This document shows, one piece after another, positions 37,201 to 52,200 of a DNA stretch of 64,000 nucleotides (positions are counted from its first letter, which is position 1; each line of letters opens with the position of its first letter). The stretch comes from Heliocidaris tuberculata (Eukaryota; Echinodermata; Echinoidea; Camarodonta; Echinometridae), in NCBI GenBank assembly GCA_025618425.1, contig CM046837.1, positions 25,105,793 through 25,169,792 of the forward strand, in the 5' to 3' direction. The position numbers and the translations under genes are program-made. The notes below the pieces were generated by a model. That model did not search any database. It had not been told where the DNA came from and worked only from the letters and a program-made list of their open reading frames with translations.

Positions 37201-40200
37201 CAAGAGGCCCCTGGATGTATATTTTCTGTGATAAAAGTGAAATAAAGCATTTGCTTTCCAACTAAATTAATGTCTATCAATTGATAAATCATTCTACCTA
37301 ATTATCCATCCATCATATTTACCATGAATCCATTCACTAAAAGATGGGGGAAGGGGCATAACTGGCCCATGTTCCCCTCCTCCTTTTAAAACCTAAATGG
37401 CATATCCTAAGTTATAAACCCCCAAAGTATGGCTTCAACTTTTAAACCAAAGGGCACTTAAAAATGTAATAACCTTTATCTATTCATTTTGGCTTTTCAG
37501 ATGTATTTCTTAATTGTGCCCCCCCCCACCCACCTCTTTTCCAAACAAATCCTGGATGTTCCCCTGCATCTATCATACCTTTCTTGACATCGGGATTGAT
37601 CTCCGGGATAGTCACAACCTTGGCCAGGGTGTCACACAACCACTGTGGGTCCAGGAAGAAGTAATCATTCAACATGGAGTCCTCGTAGTGGAGCAGAATA
37701 CCTGATGTTTGAATTTTAGGAGATGTAATTTAGTTTAAGGATTAATTACATGCGATGAGCAATCATTATTACAAGCTGCAAGAAAATGTAATCATTCAAA
37801 CATGGAGTCCTAGAAGTGAAGCAAAATACCTGATGTTTGAATTTAGGAGATGTAATTTAGCTTAAGGATTAATTATACATGTACGTGATAAGCAATCATT
37901 ATAACAAGCTGCAAGAAAATGTAATCATTCAACATGGAGTCCTAGAAGTGAAGAAAAATACCTGATGTTTGAATTTAGGAGATGTAACTTAGCTTAAGGA
38001 TTAATTACACATGATGAGCAATCATTATTACAAGCTGCAAGAAAATGTAATCATTCAACATGGAGTCCTGGAAGTGAAGTAGAATACCTGATATGTAACA
38101 GTGGTACATGTCAATGCAATATCAGGAATAATAGTGATAAAGCAATGATGTGACATCAGACATGTACAATGAATATGTTTATATGATTATGTTCTACATG
38201 TAAAATTGAGAAAAAAATAAGTGTGACTTTCATCGGACTTTTGCTTTACTCTGTAGTTGGCCAAAAAAACCCTATAACAAACAAAACGTACGAAAGAAAA
38301 AAGTGGAATTACAAGTAGTTACCATTGTTATGAAGGAACCTTGTAGCTTGAAGGAGTTCTTCCTTGTCATGAAACGAGATCTGAGATTGTTCGACCATCA
38401 TTCTCATGACCTCTGACCTGAAAACAAGAGACAGAGAAAACGATTAACCCGTTGACTGCTAAACTTTCTCATTCCCATAGGATTAACACAGAAGCCACCC
38501 GGTTCCCGTAGCCAATGGGTTAAGAGATAGATAAATGTAACTTGGATATTCTGCATTAGAAATACTGATACAAATTGTGATTATAAGCTGATTTAAAAAA
38601 AAGGTACTGTAACCCTTTTGCATGCCAAAAAATATAGAATTTGATATGAATACAATGAAATATAACCTAATAGCAACCCTAACCCTCACCCCATCTTTGA
38701 CTAAATACAATGTAGAGCAATTGTCATGAGAGCCTACATGTAGGCTAGATGTATGTCGCAGCACATGGGGTAAATTTGATAGCAAAATGTTTTTCATGTG
38801 CATTGGACAAGCGCATTTATCAGTCACTGATCGACTTACTTGTATTCAGTACTGTGCAGAACAGGCTCTCTCTTAGCTGCCCTCATGTCAGCAGAGATCT
38901 GCATGACTGCCTTCTCAAGGGCAAGGTACGACGTTGGGACTCGCTGCATCAACAAGGGCTCCCTCTCTCGACCCTCTGAGGGTAACAGAAAACAATGAAA
39001 TACGGTCAGTTTTTTCACACTTGTAGCTAAATCAAAGTTTTACATAATTCAAAATGTTGATAACGTCAATTTCATATTTCAAAGTTAAAGCAGTAAATCG
39101 CTGTGGCAATATCAAAACTATTTTTTGTGTAAATGGATATCACGTGGGGTGAGAAAAAAACACCTGCACATAACAAAGGCCTATAAGTGTATTAGTACTT
39201 GCTTATCTGTGTGTTAGCAGATACAGAAATACGAAGCTCACTATTTATGTTTGAATTTTGCTGAAGCTGGTTTATTGCTTCATGTGAGATTGAAGCTTCA
39301 TAATGACAAAACTCACCAGTAAGGCTGTACGCTGTGTCATAGACCAGGTCTCTTAGCATGTTGACATTGTAGGACTTGGAACTCGCAGCACAGCTCACCT
39401 CTACACATGCTATCACATGAGGGAGCCCCGCGTCCTGCGGATGGGCAATGTTGATGAAACGATCAAAGATGGTGCGCTTCAGCTCCGGCCAGTACTCCTT
39501 GGAGTACTTCTTATCTCGGGTGATGATGTCGTAGTGTGTGCCGACGATGATGACCGGAGAGTTTGGTGCCCTCGCCTGGGGGAAAAATCACAAGCATGTA
39601 TCAACATCTCAATCTCCTGTGTACTGGATCAGTTTAAATAACTCGAAGTATGTCCTTTTCTGGAGGACACAGTTATAATTTCCAATATGTGTTTCAAATT
39701 CTTGAATTCTTTATAAATAGTCAAAAAAAGATTAACCCTTACATGCCGTGGGCACTAAATTTCACCCAGGAATTGAATTTTCAACTATTGACTAAGAATT
39801 GCTATGTTTATCTTCCTGAAGCAGAAAGAGGTCATGGTGAAGTTATCAATTCCCATGTAAGAAAGTTTATGAACCCGCCCCATTGAATCGCTACTAGGGG
39901 TACAAGCAATTAGTGGCCCAAGCTTGGGGTGGGGGGTTATTGCAATGTACTGTTGTCGTTCGTGGGATGATAGTCCGGGAGGTTGCTTGGAGGTAGTTGT
40001 CTTACGAGTATATCCAGAAAGGAGGTGAGTTGGCTCAGTCACCAAAGCGTCTGCCTGTCAAACCAAAGACCAAGGGTTTGAATCCAGCGCAGGCAGATGA
40101 CTGAAACCTGTGTTGGGTGTTATCATGCTGCCCCCCCCCCCCCCATTCCATAGATGCAAGCTACATGTACGCTACAATGGAACACACTCTGTCCCTCGGA

Positions 40201-43200
40201 CAGGATGTTAAACAGTGGTCCCGTGTGTAGGAGATTCACCTACAGTTAAGAACCCACTGCACCGGTGTACTATGTGGTCCACCTGCACATCCCAATCAGT
40301 TATAATAGGAGTAGAGACCCGGAGGCATTACGTTGATTAAGTTTGCTTTTCCCCTTCCAGGCACTGGTGAAGCCAAATACTTGATAATACCAAGTGTAAT
40401 ATCCTGAAAACAAACCACATGTTATCATAAACACTCCATGAATGCCAGAATTACATTCATACCACCATACAGACTCACCTGGATGTTAACCAGCCATTGC
40501 TGTAGTTCATTGATGACCTTTGACCCATCCGTGATCTTAAAGACCACCAGGTAGAGGGAGCGCTTGGTCAGGAAGTACTGGTGTGTGGCATAGAATTCTT
40601 GCTGTGTAATTTAAAAAAAAGAAAGAAAATAAATATAAACAATTTGGAATCAAGAAGGCATCTTGGGTACTACATGTAGCACATGCACTGCATGGACCCA
40701 ACAGTGGTCTTAAAGGCCAAGTCCACACTAATATCAAGTTGATTTGAATAAATAGAGTAAAATCAAACATGCATAACAGTAAAAATTTCACTGAAATCGG
40801 ATATAAAATAAGAAATTTACAACATTTTGAAGTTTTGCATTATTTCATAAAACAGTGATATGCACAACATGGGCGGTATGCAAATGAGTGAAAAGATGAT
40901 GTCACACACTCACTTTTCCATATGTATTTTATTATATGAAATCTCAAATATTTCAATTTGTATGGTTGTGATAATAAAGAATCTCTCCCTTGTATCAAAA
41001 TAACTTATATTAATGATGATTTTACATGTTCCATAAGGAGTGAAACCATGATTTACATTAATGAAGCAAAAAATTGAAATATATATTTCATATAATAAAA
41101 TACATAAGGAAAAGTGAGTGTGTGACATCATCGGTTCACTCATTTGCATACCGCCCATGTTATGAATATCACTGTTTCAAGAAATAATGCAAAACTTCAA
41201 AATCCTGTAACTTTCTTATTTTACATCTGATTTCAGTGAAATTTTCACTGTTATGCTTGTTTAATTTTACTCTATTTATTCAAATTGGCCTTTAAAGACC
41301 ATCAGGTAGAGAGAGCAGTTGGTCAACAAATACTCGTGTGTGGCATAGAAAATCTTGCTGTGTAATACATGTGAGGGATAAAAAAAAGAATCAAGGCATC
41401 TTAGGTATTGGCACATGCACTCCCTGGACCCATCAGTGATCTTATCCCGTTGAATAATAAGCCTGAGATAACTCTGGCTGGAGTGTATGGAATATGTGCT
41501 TTAATACCAAAATCGAATTGTATCAAACGCCTTAAAAACCACCAGGTACAGGGAGCACTTGGTCAGGAAGTACTGTTGCGAGGCATGGAATTATTGCTGC
41601 ATAACAAAAACAGAGAAAAGAAATCTATCAAAGAGGAATCAAGGCATCTTGCGTATTGGTACACTCACTCCTTTGACCAATCTGTGATCGCAAAGACCCC
41701 CCCCCCCCCATGTACAGGGAGCGCTTGGTCAGTAAGTACTGCTTTGTAGAATAGAATTCTTGCTGTTTAATTAGAAAAAAAGAAAGAAAATGAATCTAAC
41801 AATTTGAAATCAAGGCATCTTGGGTATAATTGGCACATGCTATCCATACACGTACATGGATAAGATTCATGACTGTAATTGTCATTGGGCCTTGTTTATA
41901 ATGGATTACGAAAATGAAAGGGATGTGAGTCGACTTACATCATGACAAATTACTTCTTTACCTATCGATCATCACAATTACGTTGGGCCTCCATAAAAAA
42001 AATAATTTGAAACCCATATGAATAAAGGAAGAATAGATGATTCAAATGAAAAATCACTTCTTTACCTAACAATCAGCGTAATTACGCTGGGCCTTCATAT
42101 AATAAAAATTTAAAACAATCAAATAAAAAATTTTTTTGGATCATAACTCTGAATGTCTATCCAGATCCACCCTCCACCTTCAATCATGAATCAACTCTGC
42201 ATAGCTAAAATGTGTCCATTTTTTAATCATCAATCTGCCCATCCCGCCCCCTCCCTTAAACCGTATCAATTTAGTGTCTCCTTTCATTAATGTCTTTTAA
42301 TCCTTTGATCCAGAATGCTCTGAATTACTCTTTTATGAGCACAAAGTGCAAAATTGCTGGAAAGTTTGAGTCCATTTCTATTGCACTACATTGAATGTGC
42401 CGTACATGAACTTGAGCGATTTGATAAAAACCAATCATTGAAGTCTCTAAATTGGCAATGAAAAGTGAAATTTTAAGTACAAAATGGCAATTTCCTGATG
42501 ATTTTCATTTACATTGGCTCATTTGATACACATTTTAATTTTTCAAACTAGGCAAGAGTGGAAAATACAAATGATTGATGCATAGTTGAGGAGGAAAAGC
42601 AGATTCATTTAGACTTTTAGAGAACTCTGAACTGCTTTGCTTTAATTGATCTTCTCACCTGTCCTCCAAAGTCCCATGTGCTGAAAGTGACTTTGCCATG
42701 CTTGCCTTTCTTCTTATTGTAGGTCCACTCACAGACATCTACTCCGACAGTAGACAGGTGGGTACCCTTTAGAGTCTTCCCTCCGATGTGACTGTTACCC
42801 TGTCTCTCTCCAAAGGTCTGGTCAGAACAAATTCAAATTCAAAGTTCTCGATCAAAATCCTGACATACAGGATTATTCCCCATTTTTACTTAAAGGGCAA
42901 TCCAACCTTGATAATAAGACGATTTGTGTGAAAGCAGAAAAATAAGAAAAACAGGATGGTGAAAGTTTGAAAGAAATCGGACAAAGACTAAGAAAGTTAT
43001 GGATGTTTGAAAAATGAGATCACTACATCTATGCGAATCTCAAATTGGCAATTTGGTAAGTCAATTGTGACATTTTTGTGGACAACTCTCCCATTTGTCG
43101 TACACAAAAATATCATTAATTTGCGGTTTTCTTCGAGGCGCTTTTGCCCTCAGGGCAGTACTCAAAATATATTGGATATAGCATATTGTTTTAGGTCCTC

Positions 43201-46200
43201 ATTAATGAAAAGATCCTACTGAATAATGCATTTTGAAAAAAAGTAACATTTTAGTCATTTTGTGTGTTGGAGCGAATGCGGGAGTTGTCCACAGCTACAT
43301 CACAGTGACATTACCTATTCGGCCAATTTGAAATTCCCATATGCATAGTGATTACAACTTTCAAAAATTCATAACTTTCTTATTGCCTGTCCGATTTCAT
43401 TCAAACTTTCACAAATCTGCTTCTCTGATTTTTCCTCTTTCTTTCAAAGCAACTTGCTATAAAGGTTGGATTTCCCTTTAACAAAAGATAACAAAATTAT
43501 TAAAGTTACATGCCACAATGTCAAATCAAAGAAAAAAGTAATACTGAAAGAACATTACATGTGACAGATGAGAAATGACACAGAAGAAGAAGCATTTTGA
43601 AACTGTGGATGGAGGACGGACGACGGATGCCACACCACGGCATAAGCTCATCGGGCCCATTTGGGCCGGATGAGCTAAAAATGGGAAACAATTTAGCCTT
43701 CAAAAATATAAATACATGTACACTACACCAGACTTACCCCTAATGATTGGGCGATATACGCTCCCACTCCATCCCTTCGCAGCTCATTCAGGAGGGTTGT
43801 CTTTCCTATACCAGCTTTCCCTACAAACATCAGCTTCATACGAGTGTACGGCTTAGCACTGAAAAAAATAGAAAAAGGGAAACAATTACTATGTTCATTA
43901 AGGCACAATAGCCATATTCTCGAAAGCAGTCTTACTTAAAACCATGCTTAAAGTCCACTGATTTATGGAAAGTCCAGGGTTAACCATTACAATCTGTATA
44001 AACACATTGTCATTATGGAATAAAATAAAGAAAAAAATTAATTTGGCAATGAAATCAAAACTAAAAATTGAATTCATGCAGACAAAGTTTTAGTATTTTC
44101 ACTTTAATACTAATAAACTTACAGACCTGGACCACTCAAGGAAGCACACGTACATGTATGTGGGGCTGAGCCAATTCTAGCCACTGCCGACTTCTATCTT
44201 GCAGAAGTAACTACGCAAAACTAAATGGCAACACTCAGGGAAAAAACTTGCCTTTCACAGGGTAAAATTAGGATGATCATATGTCTCAGTTCCGAAAAAA
44301 TTCTTTCTATAGGATCTCAATTTGATCAAGTGGAATATCCCATATTTTGAAAGGGCATAAAAATACAACTTACTCATCAAGAATGGAACGAAGGTATCCC
44401 AGCACATCTTTGACGAGTGATGTCTTGATCATCGAAGAAAGAGGCTCCACAAGTTGGCAACCATCTGCATTGAAGTCATAGAGGCACTTCAGTCTGCCCA
44501 TCTCTGGAGGTAATGTAGTGATGTTGACATTACCATCCACCTACAGGTAGCAACAAAAAATATAAATTTGATGACCATTCATTTCACTGGATAGTGAGTT
44601 CTGGGTGCCGTTGCATAAAACTTACTATTATAGTAACTTTGCTATTATAGTAACTTTTCATGGAATACTGGATTTTGATTGGCTCTTGAGCAACGTTACC
44701 ATGGTAGTTACCATTGATGGCAAAGTTACTATAATAGTAAGTCTTTATGCAATGGCACCCAGATTAGCTTAACCTAGACTCACTTAAAGGGAAGCTTCGA
44801 GTTCTGGAAGAGGTAAAAAAAATTTGTGAGCTTGCTCTTTTTTTAATGTTAGTTTGGAAGATTATCATAGTAGATATGTCCCCTGAAAAAGATTGCTCTT
44901 CAAATGTTCTCATATTCAAAACATGACAATAAACAGCTGAAATGTTCGGGCTGAACATTTGTGTGTAGTACCATATACACATTTCTGTGTGCAGTGCATG
45001 TGACTCTCAGCAGGATTGAGTCAATTTGTTATCATTTTGGTGATTCCAAAACCTTCAGCAAACACCAATTCTTATGTGCTATATAATCAACCTTTTCCAA
45101 TTGCTTTGAGACAGTTTCTTTCACAATTCAATCTCATGAACAGAACTCAACTTTATCTTTAAGGGCCAGTCCCACCTGAATAATAACAATGAAGATAACG
45201 ATAACGATTATCGTTCCCTGTTGTTTATCTGCAAAGTGCTTTAGAAGTAATTGTTGTAGTCCTACGATATCAATGGTAATGAGCCTCCTTCAGCAATTTC
45301 ATCATGTCGTTCGGATAGCTCAGCGAGCGATTTTCTCAAGACAGAAACTAAATGACAATTATTTCATTCCTTCACTGTGACGTCAGCTCAGAAGAAACCT
45401 TGCCGACAGTGTCAATCGAGTTGGACTGACAAAACCCCAAAGATTTTGTCTAAATTGTCCAGGTGGGACCACTTATCTTATTATCATATGATTTGAAGTA
45501 CCATGAACCTGTCATGGTACAGTGGTTCATTCTCTTGACTCTCAATCAAAAGGTTTAGGGTTTGAATCCCAGCCCGGCACTAGCTGGGCATTAATCCACA
45601 TTTGCCACTCTCCACCCAGGTGATATGCTACATATTTGGCTGCTAAGCTATGACCAGGGTAATAATGTTGGAGCACCAGGAGTGTCACCATGTGACAGAC
45701 ATGTGCGCTAAACAAGAAGCCAGCATTATCATTATCATCATTACATTATACATGCACATAGTTTATCGTTATCATTATCCTTATCATTTTCATTGACGTC
45801 GCATGGGTTCTTATCCCACCGCTGCCACCTTTTCACACAAGTATTAATACCTTTTCACACAAGTATTAATGAGTCCAGACACATTTCAGGCTCGTTTCCA
45901 TATGCCATGTTAAACCACTTAACTTTAGGCCAGGTTTAAACCACACCTAAGTGCATAGATAATCCACCGATTTATGTAGTGCCAAATGAAAAAAACCTCT
46001 TCATTCTGTACACATCACAATACTTCTGTAACTAAATGAAAATACAAAAAACTTGAAAATTACTTTCTCATTTTCATTACATAAACTCATTAATTTTGTT
46101 TTTTTTAATAAATTTGTTAAATGATTACAGTAGTTCATACAGAAACAAGGGGTTGACACTTGGCCTTCAGAGAATCAAGAGGACTAAATTAAGCCAGACT

Positions 46201-49200
46201 AAACTGAGGCTGCTTTCAAGAATACAGGCTATTGTTTCCTCACCTTGAAACTGCTGAGTTTGGTCAAGTACTGTACGTCTGCTGGAATCTCACTTAGGAG
46301 GTTGTTTGAAAGCATCAGAACATTCAGGCTCGGAAAGAGAAGAGTGCCCTCTGTGTCCGTACAGGTGGTATTGGTGTACAGCTTCCATGCATCAGCTGGA
46401 ATCTGAAAACAAACAGACAAAACAACGAATAGATTATTTCGCTTGTTACAAAAACTATTGTAACTCATTATGATTTATAACTAGAACAAATATTTATTCA
46501 AATTTACATGATTCATTCATTCATTCTACATGTGTATGTACATGTATGTCTGCCATTAAATGTTAAAATCTAAATTTTTAAAATTCTTTCAGTGGTCTCT
46601 TTCAATCCTTCCTCCCACTCTCCCTCTCTCACTCACTCACTCTCTCACTCTCCCCCCCCCCTCTCTCTCTCTCTCTCACTTTCTATCTCCCACTGTCTGT
46701 CTGTCTTTCTTACTTTGAATAAAGCAGCAGAAAATGCACATATTTATTTATGAAGAATAAATATCATTGCAATGCATTTGTGTACATCACTGAAGCAATC
46801 AATCATTATCCTTAAAGGCATTGATTAACTTTGCCCAGGATTGAAAAAAAAAATCACTGTTCCAGCTAATGCTGTAATCATAATTGCAAACCTTTAGGTC
46901 AGACAGGAATCGCCTGAGTTTTATGAGCTGATCGGTCGTTTATATATCAAGATATTTACGATTGAACATTGATGTCGGGATAGAGTACCACCGAACCCTA
47001 AAGAACTCTTACGGTTGGCATACCTCGCTCTATCACAGAATACCGTACGGGCTGGAAACCCGCTCTGAAATCGCCAAGCGCTGGTGCTTGGTTTTTGTGA
47101 CTGCAGCGCAGCGAAGAAGCCGAGCGACTTGCGTTAACGATTGATCGCGATTTTCTCTTTTTTAGGATAGTAAACGGGTTCCATTTTCTCTCATACTTTC
47201 ACATATCCTTAATTATATATGTAGTTAGAGGACTGCACACAATTCACTGGCATTTGAGCTGATTTTATAATTTTTCACAAAGTTAATCAATCACTTTAAT
47301 AAATCTAGTAGTAGACTTACATTAGGGTCTTCATCCTGCTGTCCATGTATGGTCACCACCATGGGTTCATCCTCATCTTCATCGATGTTATGGGGTGCAT
47401 CGATAAGCATCCTTGAGATGATCTCCAGCTTCTCCAAACAATTGTTGGACAGGTCCAGAGTCCTTAGGTTGGCTAAGGTCCGATGCCTTCGATGCTTGCA
47501 GGCCTGGGCCAGGCTGTTGGTGGACACCGAGAGTGTGGGCGGCACCATGACAGACTCGCGGCTCCTCCGCCTGGATGAGGATGACATTATCGGTGAGGTG
47601 ACCAAGTAGCAGGAAGTCTTCGGGCTGAAGCACGAGTCGTTCGAGTTGGTTGTAGGGCTCTCCACGGTCGACGCTGCCCGGATGAGCCGGGACGATGTGT
47701 TCTTCCCGCGGAGACTGGTCCTTGGTGCTATCACAGAGATGTGTTTTACTTTATTTGAGGCTAACTCTAGATCCATCAGACCTGCTGGAAGCTTGCTGAT
47801 GGAGCAGAGTTCTGTGATATCATTGTGAGATAGTATGAGCTTGGTGAGCTTCGGTGCTAGGCAAGGTAAGCCAGACGGCATCCGGGAAAGTTTGTTATGA
47901 GACATGTCAAGTACTTCTAAGGAGCTGAGTTCATCTACATTCAAATTTTCCTCTTCTTCATGAGTGACATCATACGTCCCCATGCTGCACAAGCGATGGC
48001 GCTTCATATTAACGAACGAAAATCTCCGCTGGGGGGTATGTGACCCTGAGTCTGCTCCCTCAGAGTCTGGTATCGACATCGCTCCAGACGACATCTGTCG
48101 TTTCATGCCCCTTGTAGGGGTCGATTGGTTCTCCAAACCTGCTTCATCCAGTGTTGGACTGCTCCGCGATTTGCGTCCTTTACCTGATGGTGATGGGGAG
48201 TCTTTCTTGGATTCTGCCAAGAGTGCCACAGGCAGAGACATCTGACTTGTCTTTTGGTTGCATCCTGCATGATTCTCATCAATGCTTCCTGGATTCTCCA
48301 TGTGACAGCTCATGTTAACAACTCCAGCAGAGTCTATCTGGTAACTGGGTAACTCTCCAATTCTGTTCCGACTAAGATTCAGCATTTTCAGCTTAGGTGC
48401 CATCCACATCTCAAATGGCATGTGCATCAGCCTGTTGCTCTGTAGGAACAGGTTTTCCAGACACGGCAACAGAAAGATATCTGGAGGTAAGGTACTTATC
48501 CGATTGTGCTCCAAGTGAATATGTTTCAGTAAGGGCGCATTCCACTGATCCAGAGAGAACGCATCAGACCCATCTGAAAAAGTACTCCTCCGCGAGCATG
48601 GGTCCCTCACCATGTGTCCCTCAGGGAGTCTGCTGATTTTGTTCCGACTAGCATTCAGGTGCTGCAATGACGGCAACTGAAACACAACAAGCGGAATCCT
48701 ACTGAGGCTGTTGTCAGAAATGTCAATACGTGTGATGGTGGCAACAACGTCATGAATCCCTGATTCAGGAACAGGGTAATGTCTTAGAGCTGGGTTATGC
48801 CGAAAACCAGCCTCCACCAACCAATCAACATTCACATCCGTTATGTTATGATCATGCCAGTCAATAGTGACTGCAGTATCGAACGTCCCATGCGTGCTCA
48901 CCGATCGCTTTATGCTTGCAACAGTTTTCCTGCGATCTAAGATCCCACCTTTTCGGTTTTCCCCCTGCTTTGAGTCCTGTCTCCCAAAACGAGATCTCTG
49001 CATTGATGCAGTTTCCCGCGATCCCTTCCCCAACTTAATGGAAGACTCATCCAAATCAAGGCTACTACTTCGTGAGCATTCTAAGAAATAGTTCTTGAAC
49101 TTACTAAGAGGTTTGTCACCAATCACAAAGTCTGGATCTGGGTGAACACCGGTGTGTGCAAGAATACTGGTCTTGATATCATTATGAACAGCTAACGTAG

Positions 49201-52200
49201 CGGCCATCAAGGCCTTATCATCGACATCTCTTGCTCCTTGCCGAAGTAGCATGTTGATGATGTCAATGTTGTACTCGGTAGCGCTACACGCTTCATAGAG
49301 CAGTGAGGAATCTTCTTCTGCAAAGAACATCTTTTCTGTCATCTTCCCCGAATCCTTTTCCTTTCCTGAATCAAACAGGCACTGGATGGACTTAATGGGA
49401 AGGTTCACGTCAGCTCCATGCCTCAGCAGAAGTGCAACAATCTCAGTGTCTCCCTTCATGACAGCACTGTGCAATGGTGTCTGTCCAAGCACTGTGTAGC
49501 AATCCACATCCACGTAAGACTTCTTCTTTAGTGTTGCATAGGAATGTCTTGCTGTCCCTGAAGGCTGGTACTCCAGGAGTATCCGGACCACGTCAGGGTG
49601 ACCTGCCATGCATGCTAGGTAGAGGGCTGTCTGTCCATTGATATTCCTCTGGTTGATGTAGAAGGGCAAGTTGCCCTTGTACGACTTGAAGGTGATACTT
49701 GAGGTACCCAGGTCAGACTCACAGATGCTCTGGAAATGCAAAAATCATTTGAAAATTTTTAACAAATGTAAATTAAACAATAATGTACATTGTCCAAGAT
49801 ATACTTATGAAACAAATCTTGTCATTTTAACATTCCTTTTTATCTCTAACCTTAGTACAATGCTTTTAATTTGCTTTCTATAGAGGTTCACACAGTGTTC
49901 TATTTAAGCATAACTCTTGAAAAAAAGAAAACATGCAACTCCTACACAATGAGACACAAGCAATGATTGTATACATTGGAGCTGAAATATTTTGAGGATC
50001 TTTAAGTGCAAGCTACTTTTGCCATTAAAAATTTTCAACAAAAAAAAAGGTACTATCCTAAAGTCCATCGCACACTATACGATTCAACTACAATACAGAT
50101 TGTTGAAAAGATAGCTATTGCATTAGATGTAGAAGTTTAAAGAAATATAATCTTCCTAATTGAGCTTTTGAATAATGATATGAATACCAAAACTTGATAT
50201 TTGTTGAGTTGCAAGTCTCCTTGTTGGATTAAAGGCCTAATTGCCTAAAAATTGACAATCACGTGACTGCATGGTCTGACATACATGTACATGTAACTAT
50301 GATTTGGAGCTGACTTAGCTTTTTCTCCTACAAGAAATATTGTAATGGATTTTACTCTTTACAAAACTAATCAGAACCTCAATCATTAAAGTTTCACATG
50401 TGCAAATGTTCATGAATATCCAAAACTGGAATAGATTGTATACATGCAGTTACATGAAGCCTAATTGCCAACAGGAACCAAGGCATTCCTGTATAACGCC
50501 TATGGAAATAAGAGAATTCGGTAGTCTACCGGTTAAAAGAAAATGAAGGAAATTATCCTTACCGACTCTTCCACTGCTGTCTTGTAGTCAAATTCAAGAA
50601 GGAGTTTGACAAGGGCGGGGTACCCTTCCTTGGCAGCAGCATGAAGAGGGAGCTCCATATCTTGGGTTTGTTCACTAGCCATGCCAGGAAACCTCTGACA
50701 AGAACAGAACATTAAATGATGAACAGAACATTAAATGATGAATGATTGATTCATGTACACGTTCATTGTAAATGATATTTCAACCTCATCTTTTTGTAAA
50801 TATTCAAAGATTGATCAATCTACATGTACAAGTACATGAATAACTGACCCTAGAAGCCAAAAAGTGTACAGAATTTGATATTTTCGCGGATGACATGCAG
50901 GGACACAGACAGTTTCGTGAATAGCTGAATTCCCGATCTTACAACAATTCTCGAAATTTGCAAAAATGGAAGCTTACATGTACAAGTATGTAGTCAGTAG
51001 ATTACTGACACATTAAAACGATGAAAACAAATCAAGAAACAAAAAGAATCCATACTTCAAAATTACCAACACCCTTTACATATTCTCAGAAACAAAATTA
51101 AGCACACATACAGCAGTGTACATGAAAAGCTTGCATCAGACATACATGTACTACAGCACTGAACAAATCCACATACATATCATAACTAATTATAAAATGG
51201 ATGTATGGATCCTAATCAAATGATTGGCTCAGAGCCGGTCACGTGACACGCATCAGTTTTACTGTCAAAGTCAAGTCTATGGTGCATTTTATAACTAACA
51301 AACCTGCAATTTTTTACTAACAATCGTGCATTAGGAAAGTATAATGCACGTGTGTGTCAATGTGATTGCTAATGTTAAATCGAGCAGCACGTACCAATTG
51401 CAGCAACTCGCGTACGTGTTCGTATCTCGATCTCGTGTAGCTAACTAGCTAGGCTAGGGCGTATTACGCGCATTGCGATATCGCTGTACAAAACATGCAT
51501 AGGATAGGCTAGCGCTATGCAGCTATATATCGCCCTTGCGTAATTAATCACTAACGGTACCGCAATTTCTGCTGCACCGGTAGATCCAGCTCTACATTCA
51601 TGTTACTGTTTATTCAGTGGATCTGGAACAGTACATTTGGGGACAATGCAGCGACAGCTCCAAATTTTAAGATCCTTCCTGATGAGGAATTGCAACAATT
51701 GTGTTATTGTTTAACTTTATTCTGGGTCTACTTTGATGTCAAATCAACAAACAACAGTCTACTGGAACAGCGAGTATCTTCATTTATGATAGATGTAGGC
51801 CTACCCTATTACATTAAACTCTTGATCTAAAGTTAGGCCCATATTTTTCGGTGGACTTTGGAAACTTTGTGTTTTTAACAAGAGATATTACCATCCGTGG
51901 ATATAACAGCTGCTGGTAAGTACCCAGTACCGATAGAAATTGACAGATAGATCTATCGTTAGATCTATTATAAGTTAAGTTAGACAGTGACCTAACATCA
52001 GTTTAGTTAGATATAAGTGAGTGCAGCTCTAGATTCTAGTAATTTATCAAACGACAAGGATCCATACACTTCATTTTATAAAACAAATAACACCAGTATC
52101 TCGTTCATTCACTGGTTAAATTAGCTCACTTGATAACTTCAGAATTGTCCAAAGCCACTCCACTATGCGTCGTGGCTTCTAAAGTTTATCGCGTGCGCTA

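Noticed and set aside
51600..51830. First exon of a plus-strand gene
   Set aside because: No following exon, domain or splice context; kept only as an unassigned ORF.
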